DNA of 50,532 nucleotides, from the NCBI GenBank assembly GCA_900320245.1, contig ONRP01000019.1, positions 1 through 50,532 on the forward strand, read 5' to 3'. Position numbers and translations under genes: made by a program. The notes beneath the pieces are model-generated. The model did not search any database and was not told the DNA's origin. It was given only the letters and a program-made list of their open reading frames with translations. This DNA comes from an uncultured Prevotellaceae bacterium (GTDB taxonomy: Bacteria > Bacteroidota > Bacteroidia > Bacteroidales > Muribaculaceae). Each line of letters begins with the position of its first letter. Position 1 is the stretch's first letter. Shown one piece after another: positions 25,975 through 34,477 of the stretch.

Positions 25975-26194
25975 AAAATATAGGATTTTTCTTGGCATTG
26001 TGTTCGGCTTGCACTCCCGTTGGCTTCGCCGAAGGTAGGCTGCGCCTCAACAATGCTCAAGAAAATTGGGATTTTTCTTGGCATTGTGTTCGGCTTGCAC
26101 TACCGTTGGCTTCGCCGAAGGTAGGCTGCGCCTCAACAATGCTCAAGAAAATTGGGATTTTTCTTGGCATTGTGTTCGGCTTGCACTACCTTTG
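25975..26194 (+). repeat. Tandem 86-bp promoter-bearing repeat, two full units plus a partial third
   Basis: Units begin at 25991, 26077 and 26163 (each opening CTTGGCATTGTGTTCGGCTTGCAC), a period of exactly 86. The first two are nearly identical and the third diverges after the -7 box. Each unit has TTG, a 20-base spacer and a -7-like box: TCCCGTTG, TACCGTTG and finally TACCTTTG. The junctions carry complementary arms (ACAATGCTCAAGAAAA with TTTTTCTTGGCATTGT, one bulge) able to form a hairpin. The inner part pairs CTACC with GGTAG around the -7 box. The rest of the 25683-26211 gap holds the DUF5686 promoter, an AT-rich stretch and a short direct repeat around 25880-25901 (CTTAGCGT twice), with no gene. 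Confidence 0.85.
26164..26194 (+). promoter_or_regulatory. Promoter of the LptF/G-type permease within the repeat
   Basis: TTG at 26164-26166, a 20-base spacer and TACCTTTG at 26187-26194 form a complete Bacteroidetes promoter in the last, partial repeat unit. The inferred start near 26201 gives a leader of only about 11 nt. Confidence 0.7.
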
Positions 26195-26211
26195 CAGGTT
26201 ATTAGTGCGCA

Positions 26212-28167
26212 ATGCTGATGATAAAAGTCAAGAGGCTATACACGTTCATGCTGTCCAGGTTCCTGCCCAGGTTCCTGATGACTTTCTGCATCTGTCTGTT
26301 TATCGTGATGATGCAGTTCTTGTGGCGCTATATCGATGAACTGGTAGGCAAGGGACTCTCTATCGGGGTAGTTGCCGAACTGTTCTTCTATGCCGCACTG
26401 TCGATGGTGCCCTTGGCACTGCCCCTCAGCATCTTGCTTGCTGCGTTGATGACTTTCGGCGACTTGGGCGAGCACGTCGAATTGACAGCGCTCAAATCGG
26501 CCGGCATCTCGCTCACCACCATCATGAAGCCTCTGGCCATCCTGATGGCCATTGTAGCAGTGGGGGCATTCTTCTTCCAGAATAATGTTCTGCCCAAGTC
26601 ACAGGTCAAGATGTGGACACTGCTCTTCTCGATGCGGCAGACCTCCCCCACCCTTGACATCCCCGAAGGAGCCGTCTACAGCCAAATCCCAGGCTACAAC
26701 ATCTATGTCAAGCGCAAGGATAAGGAGCGCGACATGCTGTATCAGATGCTTATCTACGACGTGTCAAACGGCACCATGTATCCGCGCATCGTGGCTGCCG
26801 ACTCGGGTCGCTTGACCATGACCGAGGATAAACGGCACCTGGTGCTCACGCTCTACAAGGGTTCGTGGTATGAGGAAATGAAGGGTGGCGGTGGCGTCAG
26901 CGGCATGAGTGGAGAACTATATCGTCGTGAGACCTTCCACGACAAGGAAATCATGATTCCCTATGATGCCAATTTCACCCGTATGGATGACGAGACGATG
27001 CGTTCGCAATACATCGGCAAGGATATCACCGAACTGCGGCAGACCATCGACTCGGTGCGCCTGAAGGTGGACTCGGCGGCCACCTTGGTGCTGGCCCGTA
27101 TGCGCACCAATCCCGAGTGCGGCGTGCCGCTGCAACGCACTGTGGTCAAGGACGGACACACCGCATTGGAACCCGTCGCCGAGGTGAAACTCGACAAGCC
27201 GCTCGACTTGGACAAAATGATTAAGGAACGGCCCGCCTTCGAGCAGCAGGAAATCTACAACCAGGCTATCATGCGCGCCACTAATGCCATGCAGGACCAG
27301 CAATTCCAGGGCTATACCATCAACGACGACAATTTCATCATACGTCGCCACCAGATTGAGTTGATGAAGAAATTCACCCTGTCGCTGGCATGCCTCATCT
27401 TTTTCTTTATTGGTGCGCCGCTCGGTGCCATCATCCGCAAGGGCGGCCTGGGAATGCCCATTGTGGTGTCGGTGCTGCTGTTCATCGTGTATTACATCAT
27501 CGACAATTCGGGCTATAAACTGGCGCGCGACGGTCGTTGGCACGTGTGGCAGGGCATTTGGCTCAGTTCGGCAGTGTTGCTGCCGCTGGGCATCTTCCTC
27601 ACCCGCAAGGCTGTCAACGATTCGGCAGTGTTTAACCCCGACGCCTGGCTGGCTGTGCTGAGGCGCTTCACTGGATTGCATCAGACACGCAAACTCGTTG
27701 CCAAAGAAGTGGTTATCAACGAAGTGGAAACTGATACCGCCATCGCCAAGATTGAAGACCTGAAGAACGACTGTCAGCAATGGCTCGACAGCCACCCTGG
27801 CCGTCAACGCTATATCGATTACTGGCGTCAGGGATATGACAAGCCCGCCATCAAGGAACTGGCTCAAAAAGTTGACTCCGTGGTTGAGTATCTCTCCAAC
27901 TCGCGTGACCAGATGGTGCTCAACAAGGCCATGGACTTCCCCTTCATCCGCCAGTTGCTCACCTACCAGCCTGTGACCAACAGGAATGTGGGAACCGCTG
28001 TGGCAGCCTTGTTCCCCATCGGCTTGCCCGTATGGCTCTTGGGCTTGCATCATCAGCATAACCTGAAGCGCGACATCCGCCTCACCATCAAGACGTGTGA
28101 CCAACTCGTGGCCATCTTCAACGGTGAATACAGCCGTGAGATGGAGTACAGTGACACCGTGTCGTGA
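26212..28167 (+). CDS. LptF/LptG family permease (YjgP/YjgQ)
   Basis: A 651-residue inner-membrane protein of the family that, with LptB and LptC, moves lipopolysaccharide from the inner membrane to the periplasmic bridge. Three N-terminal membrane segments (about residues 20-125) carry the typical VMMQFLWRYIDELVGKGLS start and the LTALKSAGIS coupling region. A periplasmic domain with an inserted region follows, then membrane segments at about 385-475 (FFFIGAPLGAIIRKGGLG). A further C-terminal part of some 170 residues, with a hydrophobic segment near 610, is absent from the E. coli proteins, which are about 360 residues. A second Met at 26218 is an alternative start. Transcription probably begins in the adjoining repeat. 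Confidence 0.88.
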   Translation: MLMIKVKRLYTFMLSRFLPRFLMTFCICLFIVMMQFLWRYIDELVGKGLSIGVVAELFFYAALSMVPLALPLSILLAALMTFGDLGEHVELTALKSAGISLTTIMKPLAILMAIVAVGAFFFQNNVLPKSQVKMWTLLFSMRQTSPTLDIPEGAVYSQIPGYNIYVKRKDKERDMLYQMLIYDVSNGTMYPRIVAADSGRLTMTEDKRHLVLTLYKGSWYEEMKGGGGVSGMSGELYRRETFHDKEIMIPYDANFTRMDDETMRSQYIGKDITELRQTIDSVRLKVDSAATLVLARMRTNPECGVPLQRTVVKDGHTALEPVAEVKLDKPLDLDKMIKERPAFEQQEIYNQAIMRATNAMQDQQFQGYTINDDNFIIRRHQIELMKKFTLSLACLIFFFIGAPLGAIIRKGGLGMPIVVSVLLFIVYYIIDNSGYKLARDGRWHVWQGIWLSSAVLLPLGIFLTRKAVNDSAVFNPDAWLAVLRRFTGLHQTRKLVAKEVVINEVETDTAIAKIEDLKNDCQQWLDSHPGRQRYIDYWRQGYDKPAIKELAQKVDSVVEYLSNSRDQMVLNKAMDFPFIRQLLTYQPVTNRNVGTAVAALFPIGLPVWLLGLHHQHNLKRDIRLTIKTCDQLVAIFNGEYSREMEYSDTVS

Positions 28168-28221
28168 CGGATTCATCAATTTAACGAAAACAAGACATTA
28201 GACAGAGGACTGTTTTTAAGA

Positions 28222-29436
28222 ATGGACGAAATCAAACTCAATACTATTGACGAGGCAGTTGAGCAACTGCAACGTGGCGAATTTGTCATCGTTGTCGATG
28301 ACGAGGACCGCGAGAACGAGGGCGACTTTATCATTGCCGCCGAGAAGATCACCCCCGAGAAGGTCAACTTCATGATGCGCGAGGGGCGCGGCGTGCTGTG
28401 TGCCCCTGTCACCGTTGAGCGCTGCCACGAGTTGGAACTCAATATGCAGGTCGACGACAACACGTCGATGCTTGGCACCCCATTCACCGTGACTGTCGAC
28501 CTGTTGGACGGCTGCACTACAGGTGTGTCGATGCACGATCGTGCAATGACCATCAGGGCTCTTGCCAATCCTCATAGCAAACCTCAGGACTTCGGCCGTC
28601 CGGGCCACATCAACCCCTTGAGGGCCGTCGACAAGGGCGTCCTCAAGCGTGCGGGACACACCGAGGCCTCCATCGACCTGATGCGCATCGCCGGCCTCTA
28701 CCCTGCCGCTGCACTCATCGAGATCATCAACCCCGACGGCACCATGGCACGCCTGCCACAACTCGTCGAGGTGGCCAAGAAATTCAATATGCCCATCATT
28801 ACCATCAAGGACCTTATCGCTTACCGCCTGCGTACCGAGAAGGTCGTCGAGGTGGGCGACGAGGTGGAACTGCCCACGCAGTACGGCCACTTCAAACTCA
28901 TTCCCTTCCGCCAAATCAACAACGGCTTGGAGCACATTGCCCTCATAAAGGGCCAGTGGCGCCCCGACGAGCCCATCCTGGTGCGTGTCCACTCCTCGTG
29001 TGCCACCGGCGACATCTTCGGCTCGATGCGTTGCGAGTGCGGCGAACAACTGCACATGGCGATGCAGATGATTGAGAAGGAAGGCAAAGGCGTGCTCGTC
29101 TATATGAACCAGGAGGGGCGCGGCATTGGCCTGATGAACAAAATCAAGGCTTACAAACTTCAGGAGGATGGCTATGACACCGTCGATGCCAATGTGCATC
29201 TGGGCTTCAAGCCCGACGAACGCGACTACGGCGTCGGGGCCAACATCCTGCGAATCCTGGGCGTCACCAAGATGCGGCTGATGACCAACAACCCCGTCAA
29301 ACGCGTCGGTCTCGAGAGTTACGGCCTTGAGGTCGTCGAGAATGTGCCCATCGAGGTCACTCCTAACCGATACAACGAGTTCTACATGCACACCAAGAAG
29401 GCCCGTATGGGACATGACCTGCACAAGGTCGATTGA
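28222..29436 (+). CDS. ribBA: Bifunctional 3,4-dihydroxy-2-butanone 4-phosphate synthase / GTP cyclohydrolase II
   Basis: This 404-residue enzyme makes both riboflavin precursors: from ribulose 5-phosphate (N-terminal half) and from GTP (C-terminal half). The RibB domain shows [24 protein letters not shown] and a [11 protein letters not shown] motif. The RibA domain, from about residue 205, shows the zinc site [17 protein letters not shown] (three Cys) and NQEGRGIGL with the catalytic Arg region. It is 54 bp downstream of the permease on the same strand, with no clear promoter or FMN riboswitch in the gap, so cotranscription is likely. No other rib genes are nearby. Confidence 0.96.
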   Translation: MDEIKLNTIDEAVEQLQRGEFVIVVDDEDRENEGDFIIAAEKITPEKVNFMMREGRGVLCAPVTVERCHELELNMQVDDNTSMLGTPFTVTVDLLDGCTTGVSMHDRAMTIRALANPHSKPQDFGRPGHINPLRAVDKGVLKRAGHTEASIDLMRIAGLYPAAALIEIINPDGTMARLPQLVEVAKKFNMPIITIKDLIAYRLRTEKVVEVGDEVELPTQYGHFKLIPFRQINNGLEHIALIKGQWRPDEPILVRVHSSCATGDIFGSMRCECGEQLHMAMQMIEKEGKGVLVYMNQEGRGIGLMNKIKAYKLQEDGYDTVDANVHLGFKPDERDYGVGANILRILGVTKMRLMTNNPVKRVGLESYGLEVVENVPIEVTPNRYNEFYMHTKKARMGHDLHKVD

Positions 29437-29453
29437 GCATCGGGTCGCTCGCA

Positions 29454-29482
29454 GTTTAAAGGTTAAAGGTTAAAGTTTAAAG
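29454..29482. repeat. Short heptad repeat between ribBA and the HD gene
   Basis: Four seven-base units (GTTTAAA, GGTTAAA, GGTTAAA, GTTTAAA) follow the word GCTCGCA and precede GAAGCATC. The same order, GCTCGCA then heptads then GAGGCATC, occurs at 48495-48540, so the two are copies of one element. Confidence 0.6.
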
Positions 29483-29521
29483 AAGCATCAGCACTCCTTA
29501 GTTCGTAAATTCAAGACAGTG

Positions 29522-30157
29522 ATGATGGAACATGGATTCAGTGAAATACAGGAGTTTGTCGAGCACGAAATCGTGCCGCGCTATGATGACTTTGATGCCG
29601 GTCACGGGCGCGACCATGTCCATACGGTCATCGAGCAGGCCCTAAGCCTGTCGCAGTATTATCCCGAGGTGGACCGTCGCATGTTGCTTGTGGCGGCCGC
29701 CTACCACGACCTGGGGCTGGCCTACGGCCGTGACGAGCACCACATCCATAGTGCGCGCATCGTTCGCGAGGATGAGCGCCTGCGCCGATGGTTCAATCCC
29801 GACGAGATTGACACCATTGCCGATGCTGCCGAGGATCACCGCGCCTCAAGCGGCCACGAGCCGCGCACCATCTATGGCCGCCTTGTTGCCGAGGCCGACC
29901 GTGTCATCGACGGTGAGACCATTGTGCGCCGCGCTTTGCAATACGGCATGAAGCATGAGCCGGGCCTTGACCGCGAGGGGCAATACCGTCGACTGATGGA
30001 GCACATGCGCGAGAAATATGACTACGGCGGTTACCTCAAGTTGTGGATTCCGCATGGCGACAATGCGCGGCGGCTCGAAGAATTCCGCCAACTCCTTGCC
30101 GACCCTAAGGCTTTCCTCCGCCTGTTTGATAAGATATATAACTCACTAATACATTAA
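29522..30157 (+). CDS. HD domain phosphohydrolase-like protein
   Basis: A cytoplasmic protein of 211 residues in the HD superfamily of metal-dependent phosphohydrolases. Metal-ligand motifs are GHGRDHVHTV (His), AAYHDLG (the HD pair) and a later EDHRASS segment, with an AEADRVIDG motif typical of stand-alone HD proteins. The substrate is unknown. Starts are stacked: GTG at 29519, ATG at 29522 and ATG at 29525; I chose the first ATG. The next gene begins 4 bp after the stop, so the two are probably cotranscribed even though that product is exported. Confidence 0.85.
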   Translation: MMEHGFSEIQEFVEHEIVPRYDDFDAGHGRDHVHTVIEQALSLSQYYPEVDRRMLLVAAAYHDLGLAYGRDEHHIHSARIVREDERLRRWFNPDEIDTIADAAEDHRASSGHEPRTIYGRLVAEADRVIDGETIVRRALQYGMKHEPGLDREGQYRRLMEHMREKYDYGGYLKLWIPHGDNARRLEEFRQLLADPKAFLRLFDKIYNSLIH

Positions 30158-30161
30158 CGAT

Positions 30162-32006
30162 ATGAAAAAGACAATTACATTATTTATCTTGGCTGTGATG
30201 ACGGGCTTAAGCGCGTCGGCCGATATTCCTGCAGGCTATTACACCCTTGCCGTCGGCAAGAGCGACGAGGCCTTGATGACCGCACTTGAAGGTATCATCA
30301 GCATGCATCGTGAACTGAGTTACAATGCCTTGTGGGACAGTTACCCCTATACTGACGCGGGCAGCGATGGCTACTACATCGACATGTATTCCACCTGCAA
30401 GTACAACCATGACTCCCCTCACCCTGGAGGCGCATCCTACGTGGGTCAAGGCCTCAACCGCGAACACTCGTTCCCTAAGAGTTGGTTTGGCGGCGAGGTG
30501 GATCCCATGTTCACCGACCTGATGATGATCATCCCTGTCGACGCCTTTGTCAACCAGCGCCGCAGCAACAACCCCTATGGCGTGTGTGCCGGTGGCGTGA
30601 CCTATGTCAACGAGGAGTTGGGCGTATCCATGCTCGGCAAGTTGGGTACGAGCACCTACAACGGCTACACCTCGACGGTCTACGAGCCCGATGACGAGTA
30701 CAAGGGCGACTTTGCCCGCATCTATTTCTATATGGTCACCTGCTACAAGGGCCTGGTGGGTTCTTGGCCCGGCTGCGACCAACTGGACTATGCCGACAAT
30801 GGTTACAAGGCGTTCTCGGACTGGTCCATCCAGATGCTCATGGAGTGGCACCGTGCCGACCCCGTCAGCGACAAGGAACGTGCCCGCAACGAGGCGGTTT
30901 ACAGCAGCATTGACGGCAATAAGGACTATGGGCAGGGTAACCGCAACCCCTTTGTGGATCACCCCGAGTTGGCCGAATACATCTGGGGAACCAAGCAGCA
31001 CGTCTCGTGGACTGGCCAGGACACCCCCGTCGACCCGATTGTCAAGCGCACACCCGAGATGCTCCCCGTCGACACGACAGCGATTGCTCCGGGAGCCTTC
31101 CGCGCCGACTGGACTTCGGGTGGTGACGTCTCGAGTTACACGCTGCACGTCGACCGCATCGCTTCCAGCGAGGATGATCTCATCACGTTGATGATGTCCG
31201 AGAACTTCTCGGGTATCAACGCCTCCTCGGACGGCTCGGGCGACATTGGCAAAACGCTTGACCGCTATACCGACAACCCGGGTTGGACGGGCTACAAGGT
31301 CTATACCGCGGCAGGACAAGGTGTCAAGGTTGGTACTTCCAATGCCATCGGCTATCTTGTTACTCCTGAACTCGATCTCGAGAGCACCGTGACCGTCGTG
31401 TTCGATGCCAAGAACTGGAGTGGCTCTGCAGGCAGTGACAACAGTTCGGTTATCGTTTCGTGCGGCGATGTGAGCAAGACGATTCCCCTCGCTGACACTA
31501 CTGCCACCTATACCGTAGTCCTGCGTGGCTGCACTGCTAACAAAGTGCAGTTTACCATGACGGCTGTCAGCAAGCGCTTCTATATCTACCATGTAGATGT
31601 GTATAACGGAGACCTGTTGCTGAATCCGCCCACGTTGCGTGAAATTGTCGAGGAGGGAGATTCCACCTGGCGCACCGTCAGCGGCATCACCGATACCTGC
31701 TACACCGTACAGGCGCTCGCCAAAGGTGTCTATGAGTATTATGTCAAGGCCATCTATACCGATGGCACCGAGAGCGTGTGGTCCAACATCCAGCACGCGA
31801 CCATCACGGCCGGCGGCGACCTGCCGCTCAATGGCGATGTCAACCTCGACGGTGAGGTCGATATCAACGACGTGACGGCACTCATCGGCTATGTGCTTAG
31901 TGGTAGCAGCCAGATTGATACCGATGCTGCCGACCTCAATAACGACAAGCATATCGACATCAATGACATCACGGCATTGATTGACATGGTGTTGGGCAAG
32001 CGGTGA
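30162..32006 (+). CDS. Secreted endonuclease I with C-terminal dockerin-like repeats
   Basis: A 614-residue exported protein. A signal peptide (TLFILAVMTGLSASA) precedes an endonuclease I (EndA/Vvn-like, His-Me finger) domain to about residue 285, with the catalytic motif GLNREHSFPKSWFGG, FTDLMMIIPVDAFVNQRR and RNPFVDHPELAEYIWG. Two beta-sandwich segments follow, including a jellyroll-like FSGINASSDGSG...TPELDL part and a fibronectin-III-like part. The last 60 or so residues hold two Ca-binding dockerin-type repeats, DVNLDGEVDINDVTALI and DLNNDKHIDINDITALI. There is no type IX secretion C-terminal domain. It should degrade extracellular DNA or RNA. A strong terminator follows. Confidence 0.9.
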   Translation: MKKTITLFILAVMTGLSASADIPAGYYTLAVGKSDEALMTALEGIISMHRELSYNALWDSYPYTDAGSDGYYIDMYSTCKYNHDSPHPGGASYVGQGLNREHSFPKSWFGGEVDPMFTDLMMIIPVDAFVNQRRSNNPYGVCAGGVTYVNEELGVSMLGKLGTSTYNGYTSTVYEPDDEYKGDFARIYFYMVTCYKGLVGSWPGCDQLDYADNGYKAFSDWSIQMLMEWHRADPVSDKERARNEAVYSSIDGNKDYGQGNRNPFVDHPELAEYIWGTKQHVSWTGQDTPVDPIVKRTPEMLPVDTTAIAPGAFRADWTSGGDVSSYTLHVDRIASSEDDLITLMMSENFSGINASSDGSGDIGKTLDRYTDNPGWTGYKVYTAAGQGVKVGTSNAIGYLVTPELDLESTVTVVFDAKNWSGSAGSDNSSVIVSCGDVSKTIPLADTTATYTVVLRGCTANKVQFTMTAVSKRFYIYHVDVYNGDLLLNPPTLREIVEEGDSTWRTVSGITDTCYTVQALAKGVYEYYVKAIYTDGTESVWSNIQHATITAGGDLPLNGDVNLDGEVDINDVTALIGYVLSGSSQIDTDAADLNNDKHIDINDITALIDMVLGKR

Positions 32007-32038
32007 CCTTCCCGCCCTGACCCGATGTCCTGATAACA

Positions 32039-32094
32039 TGCCAGGGACGCCGACGTGATTCAGAATGAGCACGCCCCGTCCCTGGCAGTTTTTT
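32039..32094 (+). terminator. Terminator of the endonuclease operon
   Basis: An 11-bp perfect stem (32039-32049 with 32077-32087, arm TGCCAGGGACG) is followed by a six-T run at 32089-32094. It isolates the endonuclease gene from the Clp ATPase downstream. Confidence 0.85.
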
Positions 32095-32119
32095 GGAACA
32101 CCCGACTTGAAAGACTGGT

Positions 32120-32136
32120 TTGGCATGGTGTTTGCT
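32120..32136 (+). promoter_or_regulatory. -24/-12 (sigma-54-type) promoter candidate of the clpC-like gene
   Basis: TTGGCATGGTGTTTGCT has GG and GC separated by exactly 10 bases and matches TGGCAC-N5-TTGCW except for T in place of the -24 C. The inferred start near 32147 leaves a leader of about 50 nt. The same motif precedes dnaK and trxA. Confidence 0.5.
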
Positions 32137-32196
32137 CTTGCCAAATAATGAAGTACAAACAATCATCCAAACACATCGAAGATACAATCAAGCAAT

Positions 32197-34392
32197 ATGA
32201 GCGACAAGCAACAAGATAAAAGGCTCCAGCAGCAGTGCTGGCGCCAGCAGTCCGCCCTGCCCATTGCAGGCGCGGACTTTGCCGGCGATGACGAAGACGA
32301 AGATGACGACATGTTGCCCGGAGGTGGTGACCAGGGCGACAGCAGTGGTGACCAGGGTTCCTACCGTGAGACCCGACAGCGACGAAATGTCAGTCGAGGT
32401 GACAATTCGGCCACTCCCGTCATCGACAAGTATGGCAAAGACATTACCCGTGAGGCGGCTGAAGGTCGTCTGGACCCCGTCGTGGGCCGCGAACAGGAAA
32501 TCGAGCGCCTGGCACAGATTCTGAGCCGCCGCAAGAAGAATAACCCCGTGATGATCGGTGAACCCGGTGTGGGCAAGAGTGCCATCATCGAGGGCTTGGC
32601 CAAGCGCATCGTTGAGCGCAAGGTAGCCCGCACGCTGCTCGACAAGCGCATCGTGTCGCTGGACATGGCCGCCATCGTGGCAGGCACTAAGTACCGTGGC
32701 CAGTTTGAGGAACGCCTCAAGGCCGTCATCGACGAGGTGAGCCAGAACAAGAATGTGATCATGTTCATCGATGAGATCCACAACATCGTGGGTGCCGGCA
32801 ACGCCAGCGGGTCGATGGACGCCGCCAACCTGCTCAAGCCCGCCTTGGCTCGTGGCGAGTTCCAGTGCATCGGCGCCACCACGCTTGACGAGTACCGCAA
32901 GAGCATCGAGAAAGACGGAGCCCTGGAGCGCCGTTTCCAGAAGGTGCTCGTCGAGCCTACCACGCCTGAAGAGACACTCGAAATCCTGAATAACATCAAG
33001 GAGATGTATGAGAAGCACCACGGTGTGTCCTATACCGACGAGGCCCTGCGTGCTTGTGTGACACTGACCGAGCGCTACATCAGCGACCGCTTCTTCCCCG
33101 ACAAGGCCATTGATGCCATGGACGAGGCAGGTTCGCGTGTGCACATCACCAAAGTGGATACGCCCAAGGAAATCGAGGACCTGGAGCAGCGCATCGCCGA
33201 GGCGCAGCAGAACAAGTTCAATGCCGTGCAGCAGCAGAACTTTGAGAGTGCTGCCAGTTATCGCGACCAGCAGGAGAAACTCAAGGAGGAACTGCAAGAG
33301 GCCAAGCAGCGATGGGAGGCTGAGTTGGACAGCCGCCGCGTGACCGTCAACGAGGGCCACATCGCCGAGGTTGTCGCCATGATGACTGGTGTGCCCGTGC
33401 AACGCATCGCCCAGAGCGAGGGCATCCGCCTGCTGGGTATGACCGACGAACTCAAGAAACAGGTCGTCGGTCAGGACGAAGCCATCGACAAGATTGCCCG
33501 CAGCATTCGCCGCAACCGAGCCGGCCTGCGTGACCCCAAACGCCCCATCGGCTCATTCATGTTCTTGGGACCGACGGGTGTAGGAAAGACCTTACTGGCC
33601 AAGAGGCTGGCCGAGTTCCTGTTCAACAGCGATGAGGCGCTCATCCGCGTGGATATGAGCGAATATATGGAGAAATTCAACGTGTCCAGGCTTGTTGGTG
33701 CACCTCCGGGCTATGTGGGCTATGAGGAGGGCGGACAGTTGACCGAGAAGGTGCGTCGTCACCCCTACAGCGTGGTGCTGCTCGACGAGATCGAGAAAGC
33801 CCACCCCGACGTGTTCAACATGCTGCTGCAGGTGCTCGACGAGGGCAACCTGACCGATGGCTTGGGCCGTAAGGTGGACTTCAAGAACACCATCATCATC
33901 ATGACTTCGAACATCGGTACTAGGGAACTGAAGGACTTCGGCGCCGGTGTGGGCTTCAATACCAGCGAACTGACCAAGGAGCGCAGCGACTCGGTCATCC
34001 GCAAGGCCCTGAACCGCCAGTTCTCGCCCGAGTTCCTGAACCGTGTTGACGACATCGTCACCTTCGGAGCCCTGAACCACGACTGCATCCTCAAGATTGT
34101 CGACATCGAACTCGCCTCGTTCTACAAGCGCGTCGAGGAGAACGGCCTGAAACTGGAAATCACCGCTGCCGCCAAGAATCTGGTGGCCGACCGCGGATTT
34201 GACATCCAGTACGGTGCCCGCCCGCTCAAACGCGCCATCCAGAGCGAGATTGAGGACCCCTTGAGCGAGATGCTGCTGCGTGAGGAGGCCAAGACGGGTG
34301 ACACCATCGTCATCGATGTCAAAGACGATAAAATCACCACTTCTATCAAGAAGGCGCGCGCGTCCAGGAAAGAGCCCCAACCGGAACAATAA
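32197..34392 (+). CDS. clpC: ClpC-type AAA+ unfoldase lacking the N-terminal Clp domain
   Basis: A 731-residue Hsp100 protein with two AAA+ modules. Module one has Walker A GEPGVGKSA (about residue 123) and FIDEIHNIVGAG. A short coiled middle domain (about 325-385, EDLEQRIAEAQQ) is of ClpC rather than ClpB size. Module two has GPTGVGKTL (about 458), VVLLDEIEKAHPD and TSNIGTREL. The VGF tripeptide at about residue 585 matches the ClpP-docking loop, so it should work with ClpP. The paired helical repeats of about 145 residues that bind adaptors are missing: the protein starts with a Gln-rich segment and an acidic/Gly linker, and an in-frame stop lies at 32149-32151. A ClpP partner is not in the window. 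Confidence 0.85.
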   Translation: MSDKQQDKRLQQQCWRQQSALPIAGADFAGDDEDEDDDMLPGGGDQGDSSGDQGSYRETRQRRNVSRGDNSATPVIDKYGKDITREAAEGRLDPVVGREQEIERLAQILSRRKKNNPVMIGEPGVGKSAIIEGLAKRIVERKVARTLLDKRIVSLDMAAIVAGTKYRGQFEERLKAVIDEVSQNKNVIMFIDEIHNIVGAGNASGSMDAANLLKPALARGEFQCIGATTLDEYRKSIEKDGALERRFQKVLVEPTTPEETLEILNNIKEMYEKHHGVSYTDEALRACVTLTERYISDRFFPDKAIDAMDEAGSRVHITKVDTPKEIEDLEQRIAEAQQNKFNAVQQQNFESAASYRDQQEKLKEELQEAKQRWEAELDSRRVTVNEGHIAEVVAMMTGVPVQRIAQSEGIRLLGMTDELKKQVVGQDEAIDKIARSIRRNRAGLRDPKRPIGSFMFLGPTGVGKTLLAKRLAEFLFNSDEALIRVDMSEYMEKFNVSRLVGAPPGYVGYEEGGQLTEKVRRHPYSVVLLDEIEKAHPDVFNMLLQVLDEGNLTDGLGRKVDFKNTIIIMTSNIGTRELKDFGAGVGFNTSELTKERSDSVIRKALNRQFSPEFLNRVDDIVTFGALNHDCILKIVDIELASFYKRVEENGLKLEITAAAKNLVADRGFDIQYGARPLKRAIQSEIEDPLSEMLLREEAKTGDTIVIDVKDDKITTSIKKARASRKEPQPEQ

Positions 34393-34412
34393 AATACACA
34401 GCCAATAATTAT

Positions 34413-34460
34413 CCCGAAGATTTCAGCGTCGATATCGACGCTGAAATCTTCGGGTTTTTT
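34413..34460. terminator. Palindromic terminator between clpC and tamL
   Basis: A perfect 42-base palindrome (arms of 21 at 34413-34433 and 34434-34454) is followed by six T on the plus strand. It ends the clpC transcript and lies 18 bp past the convergent tamL stop, so it may act in both directions. Confidence 0.92.
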
Positions 34461-34477
34461 ATGTGATGTTTCTATGT

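Noticed and set aside
25991-26017. Sigma-54 site within the 86-bp repeat (TTGGCATTGTGTTCGGC)
   Set aside because: The second dinucleotide at the required distance is GG rather than GC and the TTGC element is out of register. The TTG-N20-TAnnTTTG reading fits better.
25975-26194. CRISPR array
   Set aside because: The repeated units are contiguous and 86 bp long with no variable spacers, and no cas gene is near.
25992-26339. Plus-strand ORF of 115 codons and a minus-strand ORF at 25791-26084 through the repeat
   Set aside because: Their translations only repeat the 86-bp unit in different frames and run into the permease gene out of frame.
28168-28221. FMN riboswitch upstream of ribBA
   Set aside because: The gap is only 54 bp and lacks the conserved paired elements, so there is no room for the aptamer.
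32148-32219. Leader peptide of 23 codons overlapping the clpC start
   Set aside because: It has no ribosome-binding site, no attenuator structure and no family resemblance. It is likely chance.
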